A DNA stretch of 39,611 nt, taken from NCBI GenBank assembly GCA_947589095.1, contig CANQBX010000034.1:1-39611 (forward strand). Direction: 5' to 3'. The position numbers and the translations under genes are program-made. Of the stretch, positions 28,304 through 35,888 are shown piece after piece. Position 1 is the stretch's first letter. The number at the start of each line of letters is the position of its first letter. Under the pieces are notes generated by a model that was given only the letters and a program-made list of their open reading frames with translations, made no database searches and had not been told where the DNA came from. The DNA is from an uncultured Lachnospiraceae bacterium. GTDB lineage: Bacteria > Bacillota > Clostridia > Lachnospirales > Lachnospiraceae.

Positions 28304-29758
28304 TTAAGCGGAGTGGGCGGCCAGCAGTTCCTGTTTCATCTTCCACAGCGGCAGGGACAGATCCACATGGATCCGGTGCGGGAACTCCAGACGCAGGGAT
28401 TCCTCCCAGAGCGTGCCGATCTCCTGTGCGCAGTAGTCGCGGATCTCCATGACCTTCGGCGACTGGTAGACGCACTGGCCCTCCAGGAATACCGGAACCA
28501 TCAGCTCGCGGATCGTGTAGGTTCCGCCATCCAGGTTAGTCCGCTTCCATGTGTTGACCGGGTCGAAGAGCAGCAGCGGATCCTTCTCGTCATAGACTTC
28601 GTCCGCCAGGCAGATCAGGTCGGCGATCAGCTTGCCTGTCTTTTTGTCGTAGATACGGCGGATCACTTTATTGCCGGGGTTGGTGATCTTCTCGGCGTTC
28701 TCCGATACCTTGATCTTCGGGATAAATGTATCCGTATCTTCATCAAAGATGGCGGAAAGCTTGTAAACGCCGCCGAAGGACGGGCAGTCCTTTGAGGTGA
28801 TCAGGTTTGTGCCCACGCCCCAGGAGTGGATCTCGGCGCCCTGCAGCTTTAAGCTGGTGATCAGGTTCTCGTCCAGGTCGTTGGAGGCGGAGATCACCGC
28901 GTCGGCAAATCCGGCCGCGTCCAGCATCTTGCGCGCTTCCTTGGAAAGGTAGGCCAGGTCGCCGCTGTCTAAGCGGATCCCGTAGAAGGTCAGAGGAATG
29001 CCTTTTTCACGCATCTCGGTAAAGACCCGGATCGCGTTGGGAACGCCGGATTTCAGCGTATCGTAGGTGTCTACCAGCAGGATGCAGGCGGACGGGAAGA
29101 TATTGGCGTAGGTGCGGAAGGCGGTCAGTTCATCCGGGAAGCTCATGACCCAGCTGTGGGCGTGGGTTCCCCGCACCGGCACGTCGAACATCTGGCCTGC
29201 CAGTACGTTGGAGGTGGCGACGCAGCCGGCGATCATGGCGGCTCTGGCGCCGTAGATTCCCGCATCCGGCCCCTGTGCCCGCCGCAGGCCGAACTCCATG
29301 ACTCCGTCCCCTTGTGCCGCATGGACTACCCGGGAGGCTTTGGTGGCGATCAGGCTCTGATGGTTGATGATATTCAGAAGCGCCGTCTCTACGAACTGGG
29401 CTTCCATGATGGGGGCGATGACTTTTACAAGCGGTTCCTTCGGAAATACAACGGTGCCTTCCGGGATCGCGTAGATGTCGCCGCTGAAATGGAAGCCGCG
29501 GAGATATTTGAGAAATTCCTCCTCAAATAGGCCGGTAGAGCGCAGATAGTCGATGTCTTCGGAACTGAAATGGATGTTCTTCACATAGTCGATAGCCTGT
29601 TCCAGCCCGGCGCAGATGGCGTAGCTGCCGCCGCCGGGATTGCTGCGGTAGAAAGCGTCGAAAATGACGGTTACGTTCTGTTCCTGTTCTTTAAAATACC
29701 CCTGCATCATCGTAAGCTCGTAGAGATCCGTCAGCAGAGTGAGATTACGGTCTGCCAT
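28304..29758 (-). CDS. pncB: Nicotinate phosphoribosyltransferase
   Basis: 484 residues from the ATG at 29758 (MADRNLTLLTDLYELTMMQGYF), with AAGGAGG nine bases upstream. It joins nicotinate and PRPP to give nicotinate mononucleotide in the NAD salvage pathway. Family landmarks include the LLTDLYELTM start, NIINHQSLIATKASRV, FGLRRAQGPDAG, the conserved His in GTHAHSWVMSF, LLVDTYDTLKSG and IRLDSGDLAYLS with phosphate-binding residues, and SWGVGTNLI. Its length fits the bacterial NAPRTase type with a C-terminal extension. It is monocistronic. Confidence 0.95.
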   Translation of the reverse strand: MADRNLTLLTDLYELTMMQGYFKEQEQNVTVIFDAFYRSNPGGGSYAICAGLEQAIDYVKNIHFSSEDIDYLRSTGLFEEEFLKYLRGFHFSGDIYAIPEGTVVFPKEPLVKVIAPIMEAQFVETALLNIINHQSLIATKASRVVHAAQGDGVMEFGLRRAQGPDAGIYGARAAMIAGCVATSNVLAGQMFDVPVRGTHAHSWVMSFPDELTAFRTYANIFPSACILLVDTYDTLKSGVPNAIRVFTEMREKGIPLTFYGIRLDSGDLAYLSKEARKMLDAAGFADAVISASNDLDENLITSLKLQGAEIHSWGVGTNLITSKDCPSFGGVYKLSAIFDEDTDTFIPKIKVSENAEKITNPGNKVIRRIYDKKTGKLIADLICLADEVYDEKDPLLLFDPVNTWKRTNLDGGTYTIRELMVPVFLEGQCVYQSPKVMEIRDYCAQEIGTLWEESLRLEFPHRIHVDLSLPLWKMKQELLAAHSA

Positions 29759-29909
29759 GGTGAAATCCTCCTTTTTGTCCGAGGACCCGGTAAAACGGCC
29801 GGCGAACATTTTACGTATTTAACGATAGTATAGCACATATTTCCGGGGAATCAATCAGAATTATTTTTATTCTTATTTTATAAACAAAATAAATTGTTAA
29901 TATTCTACA

Positions 29910-29938
29910 TTGATTTTTTATTATTTACTATATATAAT
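29910..29938 (+). promoter_or_regulatory. Promoter of the transglutaminase-like gene
   Basis: TTGATT (29910-29915), 17 bases, TATAAT (29933-29938), in a very AT-rich gap between divergent genes. Confidence 0.65.
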
Positions 29939-30001
29939 TGAAATACACAGACAATTCGTGGGGCAATAAGGGGAAGGTATGAAAGAGGGGAATGTACTGA
30001 C

Positions 30002-30700
30002 GTGAAATTGACAGCTAAGGGGAGGCGGGTCTGCCTGGCGGCTGCAGCGGCAGCCATATTGCTGGCAGGTCTGCCGTGCGCAGGTCTGCCGGAGGCAGAG
30101 GCGGCTGTTTCGGATCTTTCAGCCGCATATACAGATGACACGTTCGTGCGTTTTGAGAATGGGGAAGCGCAGTCGTTTAAGGATAAAGAGGAAGCAAAGC
30201 GGTTTCTGGAGGAGTATCTCCTTCAGTACCGGATGTATGATATCCGTACGGACAGATATCCGGTTGTCAGATACAGCGGCCATGTCGTGCTGCTGTTTCC
30301 GGACGACAGAAAATATGACCGGGATCATGTGGTCGAGGAAGTCCGGAAGCGGTTTGGCAGTCCGGAGGGGGATTCGGCTCCGGAACGGATCGAGGATGTG
30401 TGCCGCAGGTTGAATGGGAGAATGGTTTACGATACGGCTTTTGCCGGCGCTGTCATGCCGCTGTCCCTTAAAACCGGCCGCGGCGTTTGCTGGCAATATG
30501 TTAAGATCGCCGCGGTTCTGCTTAGGGAAAGCGGAGTTCCCACGGAGGTAGTCCATGGGCTCCTGGACGGAGACAGCCATGTCTGGCTGAGATGCCGTCT
30601 GGAGGATGGGACTGTCGCGGATGTGGATCCGGAAGAAGGGATCCTGGACAAGGCGCAGATGGAACACCTGACGGTCACGCCGTATATACGCGATGAATGA
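30002..30700 (+). CDS. Secreted transglutaminase-like protein
   Basis: 232 residues from a GTG; GAGGGG lies 12 bases before it. A signal peptide (about 1-34, VKLTAKGRRVCLAAAAAAILLAG with cleavage near AEA-AVS) sends it out of the cell. The transglutaminase-core triad is visible: C163 in GRGVCWQYVKIAAVLLRE, H193 in GDSHVWLRC and D207 or D209 in VADVDPEE. Such proteins in bacteria are often proteases or amidases acting on cell-wall or surface peptides. An eight-codon frame (29979-30005) overlaps the start but is probably chance. Confidence 0.8.
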   Translation: MKLTAKGRRVCLAAAAAAILLAGLPCAGLPEAEAAVSDLSAAYTDDTFVRFENGEAQSFKDKEEAKRFLEEYLLQYRMYDIRTDRYPVVRYSGHVVLLFPDDRKYDRDHVVEEVRKRFGSPEGDSAPERIEDVCRRLNGRMVYDTAFAGAVMPLSLKTGRGVCWQYVKIAAVLLRESGVPTEVVHGLLDGDSHVWLRCRLEDGTVADVDPEEGILDKAQMEHLTVTPYIRDE

Positions 30701-30749
30701 ACGATACGCCCGCAGGGCCGGAAAAGACCGGATGCGGGCGTGTCGTTTT
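30701..30749 (+). terminator. Strong intrinsic terminator
   Basis: The 14-base arm 30701-30714 pairs with 30733-30746 with one G-T pair, with an inner CCGG/CCGG, followed by TTTA. It begins at the base after the stop codon. Confidence 0.88.
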
Positions 30750-32865
30750 AATGCCTGAAACGGACGGCGATCAGCAGTCCGGCGGCAAGGCAGAGCGCGG
30801 AGATGCCGATCAGAAACCAGGTTTCGGGAGAAACGGTGATGGTTTCGGTTCCCGCGGCCGGGATATTCCTGTTCTGCCACTGTCCCCGCTGCATGAAATC
30901 GCCGTTCTGTCCGGGCTGAAAGCTGTTATCTCCGGACGAATCCCGGAATTTCATGCGGTACTGCGCAGGATCTGAGACGTCGCCGGAGCCGGCGTCCGAA
31001 TTGTCGGATGGCGAGGTCCCCGGGAACCTGGACGATTCGCCGTCTGGGATTTGAGGCCGCTCGCCGTTTGGCGTCTGAGACGACCCGCCGTCTGGGATCT
31101 GAGGCGACCCACCGTCTGGGATCTGAGGCGACTCGCCGTCTGGGATCTGAGGCGACTCGCCGTCTGGGATCTGAGGCCGCTCGCCGTTTGGCGTCTGAGA
31201 CGACTCGCCGTCTGGGATCTGAGGCGACTCGCCGTCTGGGATTTGAGACGATTCGCCGTCTGGGCTTCCGCCTGTCTCCCCGCTCATGATTCTGTCAGCT
31301 TTTCTGCCCATGCCGCCGGTCATACCACCATTCATGCCGCCGCTCATGTCTCCATTCATACCCCCGTTCATGCCGCCCCGCATACCGCCGAACCGGCCGC
31401 CCATGCCGAAGCCGCCGGCAGAGGAGTTGTCGACCACGACTTCTGTCTCCGTGCCGTCGATCACGACGGTGCAGGTCTCGCCCATCTGAAGCTGCGGCGC
31501 GCTGAGTATGATGGAAGAGAAGCTGCAGGGTACGGTTCCGGACAGGAGCGTCTCGCCGGATCCATTTTTCAGAGTCACGGAAGCGTTCTCCGCAGTGGTG
31601 GAAACGGTCTGCATGATGAAGCACTGTTCCGACGAAGAATCGAATCCTTCCGCCATGCCGCTGCCGCCGGCCGCGATGACGGTGCCGCCGCTGATCTCGC
31701 AGACGCCGCCGCTTTCGGTGCCGCAGTCCAGGGCGCAGTTGGAGCCGCTGCCGTTCACGCTGATAAACAGATTGCCGCCGGTGATGTAAATGCTTCCGTT
31801 GGAGTCCAGCCCGTCCGCGTCGCGGCCGGTGGGGTTCACGATCCGGATATCGCCGCCGGAGATGGTGATGGCCGAGGTGCCGTAGCCGTTGGCGTTGATG
31901 CCGTCGTCCGTCGGCGTGATGTCGATGCGGCCGCCGTCTATCGTAATATCGATGGCCTCGATGCCCTCGTAGCAGGAGGGGATCGTGACGCTGCCGGATT
32001 CCATATAGAAATAAGCGGTGCTGTCGTCGTTGGACACGGTGATGCCGTCGTCCCCGGCCCGGATCGTCAGATCTGCGTCCGCGATCCGCACGCTGTCGTT
32101 GGCGTGAAGGCCGTCCTGAGGCGCCGTAACCGCGATCTGTCCGCCGGTGATTACCAGGTCGTCGTTGCAGACGATGGCGTGCTGATAGCCGGTGGTCACG
32201 GAGAGAGAACCGCTGCCGTTGATCGTCAGGTCGTCGCGGGAGTAGATCGCGCCGTCAATGTCGCCGGAGGAGTTCCCGGATGCGTTGCCGGAAGAGTTTC
32301 TGGACACGCTGGCGGAAGCATTCCCGGATTCATTGCCAAGAACATTTCCGGAAGAGCCGCTGCTGGAAATGACTGTGCCGCTATCTTCGCTGGCCGCGGT
32401 CCAGCCCGCGATTTCATTTTCCGTCCCGTCCGCCAGGGTCAGGAATACCTTTTCCGCCTGCTCCACCAGGATCGCGGCTCCGTCCTCGTTCCGGATCGAA
32501 GCGCCGTCCATCAGGAGCCAGACTTTGTCGTCTTTATCCGCGTCGACGACCAGACTGCCGTTATTCAGCTGCCCGGAGACGAGATATCTGCCCGCGTACA
32601 CGATCTGAACGCTGCCGTCGTAGAAATACGCGCCGTTGCCGTGAATCTCGGCGCCGTCGCCGGTCAGAACGATCCGCGTGGCGTCGTCGGCCTCGGCCGC
32701 CCAGTCCCCATCCAGGTCGTTTGCTGTGAACTGGCCGCCGCCGGTGTCTTCGTCCGCCATGACCGTGAGCCCGAGCCGCTGCCCGTTCATGAAGAGGATG
32801 GTCAGAAGGAGAGTGCAGACGATCGCGATGACGCAGATCCGGTCAATATGTCTGCTAGAAGCCAT
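30748..32865 (-). CDS. Membrane-anchored Cthe_2159-like carbohydrate-binding beta-helix protein with repeat stalk
   Basis: 705 residues. An N-terminal hydrophobic segment (about 10-27) anchors or exports it. From about residue 60 to 470 run beta-helix turns such as GAIYSRDDLTINGSGSLSV, DGLHANDSVRIADADLTI, DGINANGYGTSAITISGG and DADGLDSNGSIYITGG, typical of the Cthe_2159 (DUF4353) family, whose founder binds acidic polysaccharide. A Gly/Met-rich patch and ten 8-residue repeats of the type GESPQIPD follow, then a C-terminal membrane segment (WFLIGISALCLAAGLLIAV) and basic tail. It is last in a trio with the VTC and DUF4956 genes. GAGG lies nine bases before the ATG. Confidence 0.8.
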   Translation of the reverse strand: MASSRHIDRICVIAIVCTLLLTILFMNGQRLGLTVMADEDTGGGQFTANDLDGDWAAEADDATRIVLTGDGAEIHGNGAYFYDGSVQIVYAGRYLVSGQLNNGSLVVDADKDDKVWLLMDGASIRNEDGAAILVEQAEKVFLTLADGTENEIAGWTAASEDSGTVISSSGSSGNVLGNESGNASASVSRNSSGNASGNSSGDIDGAIYSRDDLTINGSGSLSVTTGYQHAIVCNDDLVITGGQIAVTAPQDGLHANDSVRIADADLTIRAGDDGITVSNDDSTAYFYMESGSVTIPSCYEGIEAIDITIDGGRIDITPTDDGINANGYGTSAITISGGDIRIVNPTGRDADGLDSNGSIYITGGNLFISVNGSGSNCALDCGTESGGVCEISGGTVIAAGGSGMAEGFDSSSEQCFIMQTVSTTAENASVTLKNGSGETLLSGTVPCSFSSIILSAPQLQMGETCTVVIDGTETEVVVDNSSAGGFGMGGRFGGMRGGMNGGMNGDMSGGMNGGMTGGMGRKADRIMSGETGGSPDGESSQIPDGESPQIPDGESSQTPNGERPQIPDGESPQIPDGESPQIPDGGSPQIPDGGSSQTPNGERPQIPDGESSRFPGTSPSDNSDAGSGDVSDPAQYRMKFRDSSGDNSFQPGQNGDFMQRGQWQNRNIPAAGTETITVSPETWFLIGISALCLAAGLLIAVRFRH
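31018..31257 (-). repeat. Ten tandem 24-bp repeats encoding an 8-residue Pro-rich stalk
   Basis: Units step exactly 24 bases from 31257 down to 31018. They encode GESSQIPD, GESPQIPD, GESSQTPN, GERPQIPD, GESPQIPD twice, GGSPQIPD, GGSSQTPN, GERPQIPD and GESSRFPG. The pair SSQTPN-GERPQIPD occurs twice, showing duplication of larger blocks. Confidence 0.95.
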
Positions 32866-32868
32866 AAC

Positions 32869-33026
32869 CTGTCACCTCATATATTTTTCGCTGTATCAAG
32901 ATCCATCACCTCATATGATTATTTTGCTGTGTCATGATCTGTTACTTCATAGGATCATTTCGCTATGCCATGATCTGCTGCTTCATAGGATTCTTCGCTG
33001 CAGCAGGATCCGTCACCCCATATAAT
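32869..33026 (-). repeat. Four and a half imperfect 35-36-bp tandem repeats in the intergenic gap
   Basis: Copies cover 32869-32903, 32904-32939, 32940-32975 and 32976-33010, each ending GATC on the plus strand, plus a partial copy from 33011 that includes the stop of the DUF4956 gene. On the minus strand each begins like ATATGAGGTGA-GGATC, so the repeated part looks like the end of the upstream gene joined to the ribosome site of the downstream one. Confidence 0.85.
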
Positions 33027-33684
33027 CTCCGTTGTAGCTGACCAGCACGGCGCTGCTGACGCCGGGCATCGCGGCCAGCGCGTTGATGAAATCGGTGTTG
33101 TCGTCTTTCAGCCGGACTTCCAGGTTCAGCTCCACCATGTCCTTTTGGGCCGTCTTGCTCTTGACGGACATATGGCTTACGTTCTGCTCCAGAAAGGCCT
33201 TCGCCGTCGTCTCATATTCGTGACCCGCGCACCGGAGAACCAGGATGTAGGGATTCACGTGGGATTTGCGGTTGACGAATACCAGCAGGATCACGCCGAT
33301 GATCACGCTGCCGATCACGGCCAGAGGAATCATCCCGGCCGCCAGCACGATGCCTACGGCGATGGACCAGAAGAGGAAGGCGATGTCTAACGGTTCCTTG
33401 ATCGCCGTGCGGAAACGGACGATGGAGAGGGCGCCGACCATACCTAAAGACAGGACCACATTGCTGGTGACCGCCAGGATGACCAGAGTGGTAATCATCG
33501 TCAGGGCCAGCAGGGTGACGCCGAAGCTGGAAGAGTACATAACGCCCTGGTAGGTTTTCTTGTAGACGAGAAGGATGAACATGCCCAGGCCGAAGGCCAG
33601 GACCAGTGCCAGCGTCATGTCGAGGACGCTGATGGAGGTTACGTTTTCCAGAAAACTGGATTTGAAAATGTCGCTGAATGTCAT
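33013..33684 (-). CDS. DUF4956 membrane protein
   Basis: 223 residues. Four hydrophobic segments (about 20-40, 50-73, 77-95 and 103-135) fill the N-terminal part; the family hallmark SLGMVGALSIVRFRTAIKEPLDIAFLFWSIAVGI lies between the third and fourth. The C-terminal 80 residues form a soluble ferredoxin-like domain (VELNLEVRLKDDNTDFINALAAMPGVSSAVLVSYNGDY). Molecular function is undescribed. The family is known to neighbour VTC-type polyphosphate polymerases, as here, and may form their membrane partner. AAAGGACA precedes the ATG. Confidence 0.88.
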   Translation of the reverse strand: MTFSDIFKSSFLENVTSISVLDMTLALVLAFGLGMFILLVYKKTYQGVMYSSSFGVTLLALTMITTLVILAVTSNVVLSLGMVGALSIVRFRTAIKEPLDIAFLFWSIAVGIVLAAGMIPLAVIGSVIIGVILLVFVNRKSHVNPYILVLRCAGHEYETTAKAFLEQNVSHMSVKSKTAQKDMVELNLEVRLKDDNTDFINALAAMPGVSSAVLVSYNGDYMG

Positions 33685-33730
33685 GGTGAAATTGTCCTTT
33701 CTATAATTATTTACTATTTTTGGGATGCTT

Positions 33731-33753
33731 CCGGCAGATCAGCCGGCTTTTTT
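33731..33753 (+). other. Hairpin with T-run, and direct repeat, between VTC and DUF4956 genes
   Basis: CCGGC (33731-33735) pairs with GCCGG (33742-33746), followed by CTTTTTT on the plus strand, opposite to the genes. A second similar copy (GCCGGATCAGCCGC) lies at 33758-33771. It may stop antisense transcripts or be a relic of duplication. No gene is seen in the 148-base gap. Confidence 0.45.
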
Positions 33754-33832
33754 GGGAGCCGGATCAGCCGCTTTTCACATTTGGTTTGCCGTTCCGTGCG
33801 TTCAGTATACTGCGCCTGCCGGAGATTGACCG

Positions 33833-34504
33833 TTATCCGTAGATCCTGCACTGGGCGTATTTGGAAAATGCTTCCGCCCGCCGTCCGGTCAGCCTCACGG
33901 CGTCGCGGATGATGTCCGGCAGGAAGCCGTCCCATTTGACCTCCAGGATGATCGGCGCGTTCCCGGCCGGGATCGTCACGCAGTCAGGATTCAGGAAATC
34001 CGTACAGTTAAGGCCGGTGCGGATGTCGTAGTCCAGAGTGACGCGGACATTGCCGGGCCCGTAGACGAAGGGTTCCCGCGTGTAGTCCACGATGGTTTTG
34101 GGCCGCAGGCCTCCGCCTCGCATTTTGGCGTAAAGCTCAAGCAGCAGGGCGTCGCCGGAGCCGGCCATCCAGTCGATATCCCCGTTTGCGATCGCCTGCG
34201 CCTGCGCCGCGGTGAGAGCGGACGCCTGCTTGTTTCCAAGTCCTGCCAGTTTGCTTTTCTTTTCCAGGTGTATCAAGGACGTGTCCTGATTATAATATCG
34301 GATGCGGAATTTCTCCCGGCGGCTGACGCCGTCGAGTTTCTCACGCAGCGCCGTATCGGCGGGATCGTCGAAATACAGGCTTCGGATCTGATACCGTCCG
34401 TTTATCGTGTGTTCATCCGCGGAAGCGACCGCCCGAAGGAGCTGCCGCAGCGCGATCATGTCGGAATAGTTGATCTCGTGCTTCCATTCATGCCGGTAAT
34501 CCAT
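33833..34504 (-). CDS. VTC-domain polyphosphate polymerase
   Basis: 223 residues forming a compact VTC tunnel domain. Conserved basic and acidic positions of the family are visible in order: EWKHEIN (Lys near 8), IRSLYFDD, RREKFRIRYYN (paired Arg), IHLEKKSK, TIVDYTREPFVYG and IILEVKWDGFLP (Glu and Lys) near the end. Eukaryotic VTC4 makes polyphosphate from ATP with such residues; bacterial members are assumed to do the same. No membrane segment is present, so the DUF4956 protein is the likely membrane partner. GGAGG lies before the ATG. It is the first gene of the trio. Confidence 0.88.
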   Translation of the reverse strand: MDYRHEWKHEINYSDMIALRQLLRAVASADEHTINGRYQIRSLYFDDPADTALREKLDGVSRREKFRIRYYNQDTSLIHLEKKSKLAGLGNKQASALTAAQAQAIANGDIDWMAGSGDALLLELYAKMRGGGLRPKTIVDYTREPFVYGPGNVRVTLDYDIRTGLNCTDFLNPDCVTIPAGNAPIILEVKWDGFLPDIIRDAVRLTGRRAEAFSKYAQCRIYG

Positions 34505-34721
34505 GGGAACCTCCTTCTGCTATTGATTCAGTACCCCGCGGGCGGAGGAAGAAAGCGGCGCGGGTTCCGTAACGGATTTCGCGGCTTTGCTTCGGCCATT
34601 TGCCAGCGGCGGTGATGTTGTCATTGTAAACGGCGATCTTGAACAAAAATAGAAAATTCTGTGAAAAAAATGTGAAATGATGGAAACCGGGACAGATGAT
34701 TCCAGACGCAGCGGCGAAAGT
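34505..34721. other. Intergenic region between divergent VTC operon and hsp20
   Basis: No gene seen. It must hold the minus-strand promoter of the VTC-DUF4956 operon, but no convincing pair of boxes stood out. Confidence 0.5.
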
Positions 34722-34785
34722 TCACAAATTTTTCACAAAAAATTAGCACTCACCTATTGACAGTGCTAACAATATGTGTTATATT
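34722..34785 (+). promoter_or_regulatory. hsp20 promoter with CIRCE operator
   Basis: TTAGCACTC (34743-34751), nine bases, CAGTGCTAA (34761-34769): CIRCE with one mismatch. TTGACA (34757-34762) overlaps it and is 17 bases from TATATT (34780-34785). The layout matches the groESL promoter. Confidence 0.92.
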
Positions 34786-34858
34786 ACACGTAGAACAAAG
34801 GAAGAGACCTTTGTTGGAAAGCAAAAAAAACATTTTCATAGAAAAGGAGCGATGAGTT

Positions 34859-35293
34859 ATGTTGATGCCTAGTATTTTTGGAGAGAGATTATTTGACGAC
34901 TGGATGGACGGGTTCCCCTTCCGCGACAACCTGCCGGAGGTGCGTATGAACCAGCTGATGAAGACCGACATCCGCGAGCATGAGAACGGCTACGAGCTGG
35001 ATATCGATATGCCGGGCTTTAAGAAGGAAGACCTGAAGGCGGAGCTGAAGGACGGTTACCTGACCATCGAGGGCCACACCAGCCACAACGACGATGAGAA
35101 GGACAAGAACGGCAAATATATCCGCCGCGAGCGCTTCACCGGTTCCTGCAAGAGAACCTTCTACGTAGGCGAGGAAGTCACCGAGGAGGATATCAAGGCG
35201 AAGTTCGTGGACGGTATTCTGAAGCTGTCGATCCCGAAGAAGCAGCCGCAGCCGAAGGTGGAGCAGAAGAAATATATTGCCATCGAAGGCTGA
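34859..35293 (+). CDS. Hsp20/alpha-crystallin small heat-shock protein
   Basis: 144 residues. A short N-terminal arm (MLMPSIFGERLFDDWMDGFPF) leads into the alpha-crystallin domain (about 33-133): TDIREHENGYELDIDMPGFKKEDLKAELKDGYLTIEGH, RRERFTGSCKRTFYVGEEV and the closing GILKLSIPKK, the conserved G-x-L-x-L-x-x-P-K. It binds unfolding proteins as an ATP-independent holdase. AAAGGAG lies nine bases before the ATG. The CIRCE site puts it in the HrcA regulon with groESL. Confidence 0.95.
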   Translation: MLMPSIFGERLFDDWMDGFPFRDNLPEVRMNQLMKTDIREHENGYELDIDMPGFKKEDLKAELKDGYLTIEGHTSHNDDEKDKNGKYIRRERFTGSCKRTFYVGEEVTEEDIKAKFVDGILKLSIPKKQPQPKVEQKKYIAIEG

Positions 35294-35644
35294 TCGGTCT
35301 GAAGATCCGCGGCCTGCGGAACGGTCGGGGCCGGAAGATCAGCGGTCTGTGAAATGATTGGGGAGCGGACGGCAGACGTCTTCCGCATTCGGCGGCCGGA
35401 TGGCTGTCCGGACGCGGATCAATGAGAGAATTGCTATTTAATTAAATAACAGGAATGATAACAGCCGGGGGATCCCGCTGCCGGAAACGGCGGGATCCTC
35501 CGGCTGTATGTTTCGGGGCAGCTGATCGGCTTCAGTCTGTCTTTCCGGCAGAAATGGAGAGCAAGTGCCTGCATAGGCAGACTTTATAAGGAAAAGTACA
35601 ATAAAAGAAGAACAAAAGACAAGCAAATTTTTCCATTTCTCCCC
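35294..35644. other. Intergenic region with a long 18-bp-stem hairpin
   Basis: No gene seen. ACAGCCGGGGGATCCCGC (35461-35478) pairs with 35490-35507 with one G-T pair, and its loop has a further CCG/CGG. It is followed by ATGTTTCGG, a weak T-run. A perfect 14-base AT palindrome (TATTTAATTAAATA) is at 35435-35448. The hairpin may end the hsp20 transcript 170 bases past its stop. Confidence 0.55.
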
Positions 35645-35672
35645 TTTACTTGAAGGCAGTTTATGGTATACT
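35645..35672 (+). promoter_or_regulatory. Probable ppdK promoter
   Basis: TTTACT (35645-35650), 16 bases, TATACT (35667-35672). It would give a leader of about 210 bases; no known riboswitch pattern was recognised in it. Confidence 0.5.
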
Positions 35673-35888
35673 ATTATCAGGCTGTCCGCGGCATCCTGCT
35701 GTGTTGTTGTGCGCGGGGAACGCATCGTGACGCGTTCTTTGGTATCTGCAGCGCGGCGGCGCAGGCCGGAGAGAGGACTGCGCGGAAAGAGCGTCTTATA
35801 AAGTGACGTATTTTCTGTGTGGATATTTTCGTATGAAATGACAGGCGGACGGCGAGACTAGGACTATAGCATATAGGAGGAATGCGCG

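Noticed and set aside
29979-30005. Eight-codon leader frame overlapping the GTG of the transglutaminase-like gene
   Set aside because: It has a fair ribosome site, but the peptide shows no attenuator pattern and the overlap may be chance.
31018-31257. Possible CRISPR array
   Set aside because: Units are contiguous and in frame without spacers, and no cas genes are present. The same applies to the repeats at 19485, 32869 and 1489.
31051-32937. 628-codon plus-strand open frame opposite the beta-helix gene
   Set aside because: It has low-complexity repeats from the antisense of the 24-bp units and no recognisable domain; the minus-strand frame has the anchor, beta-helix and operon context.
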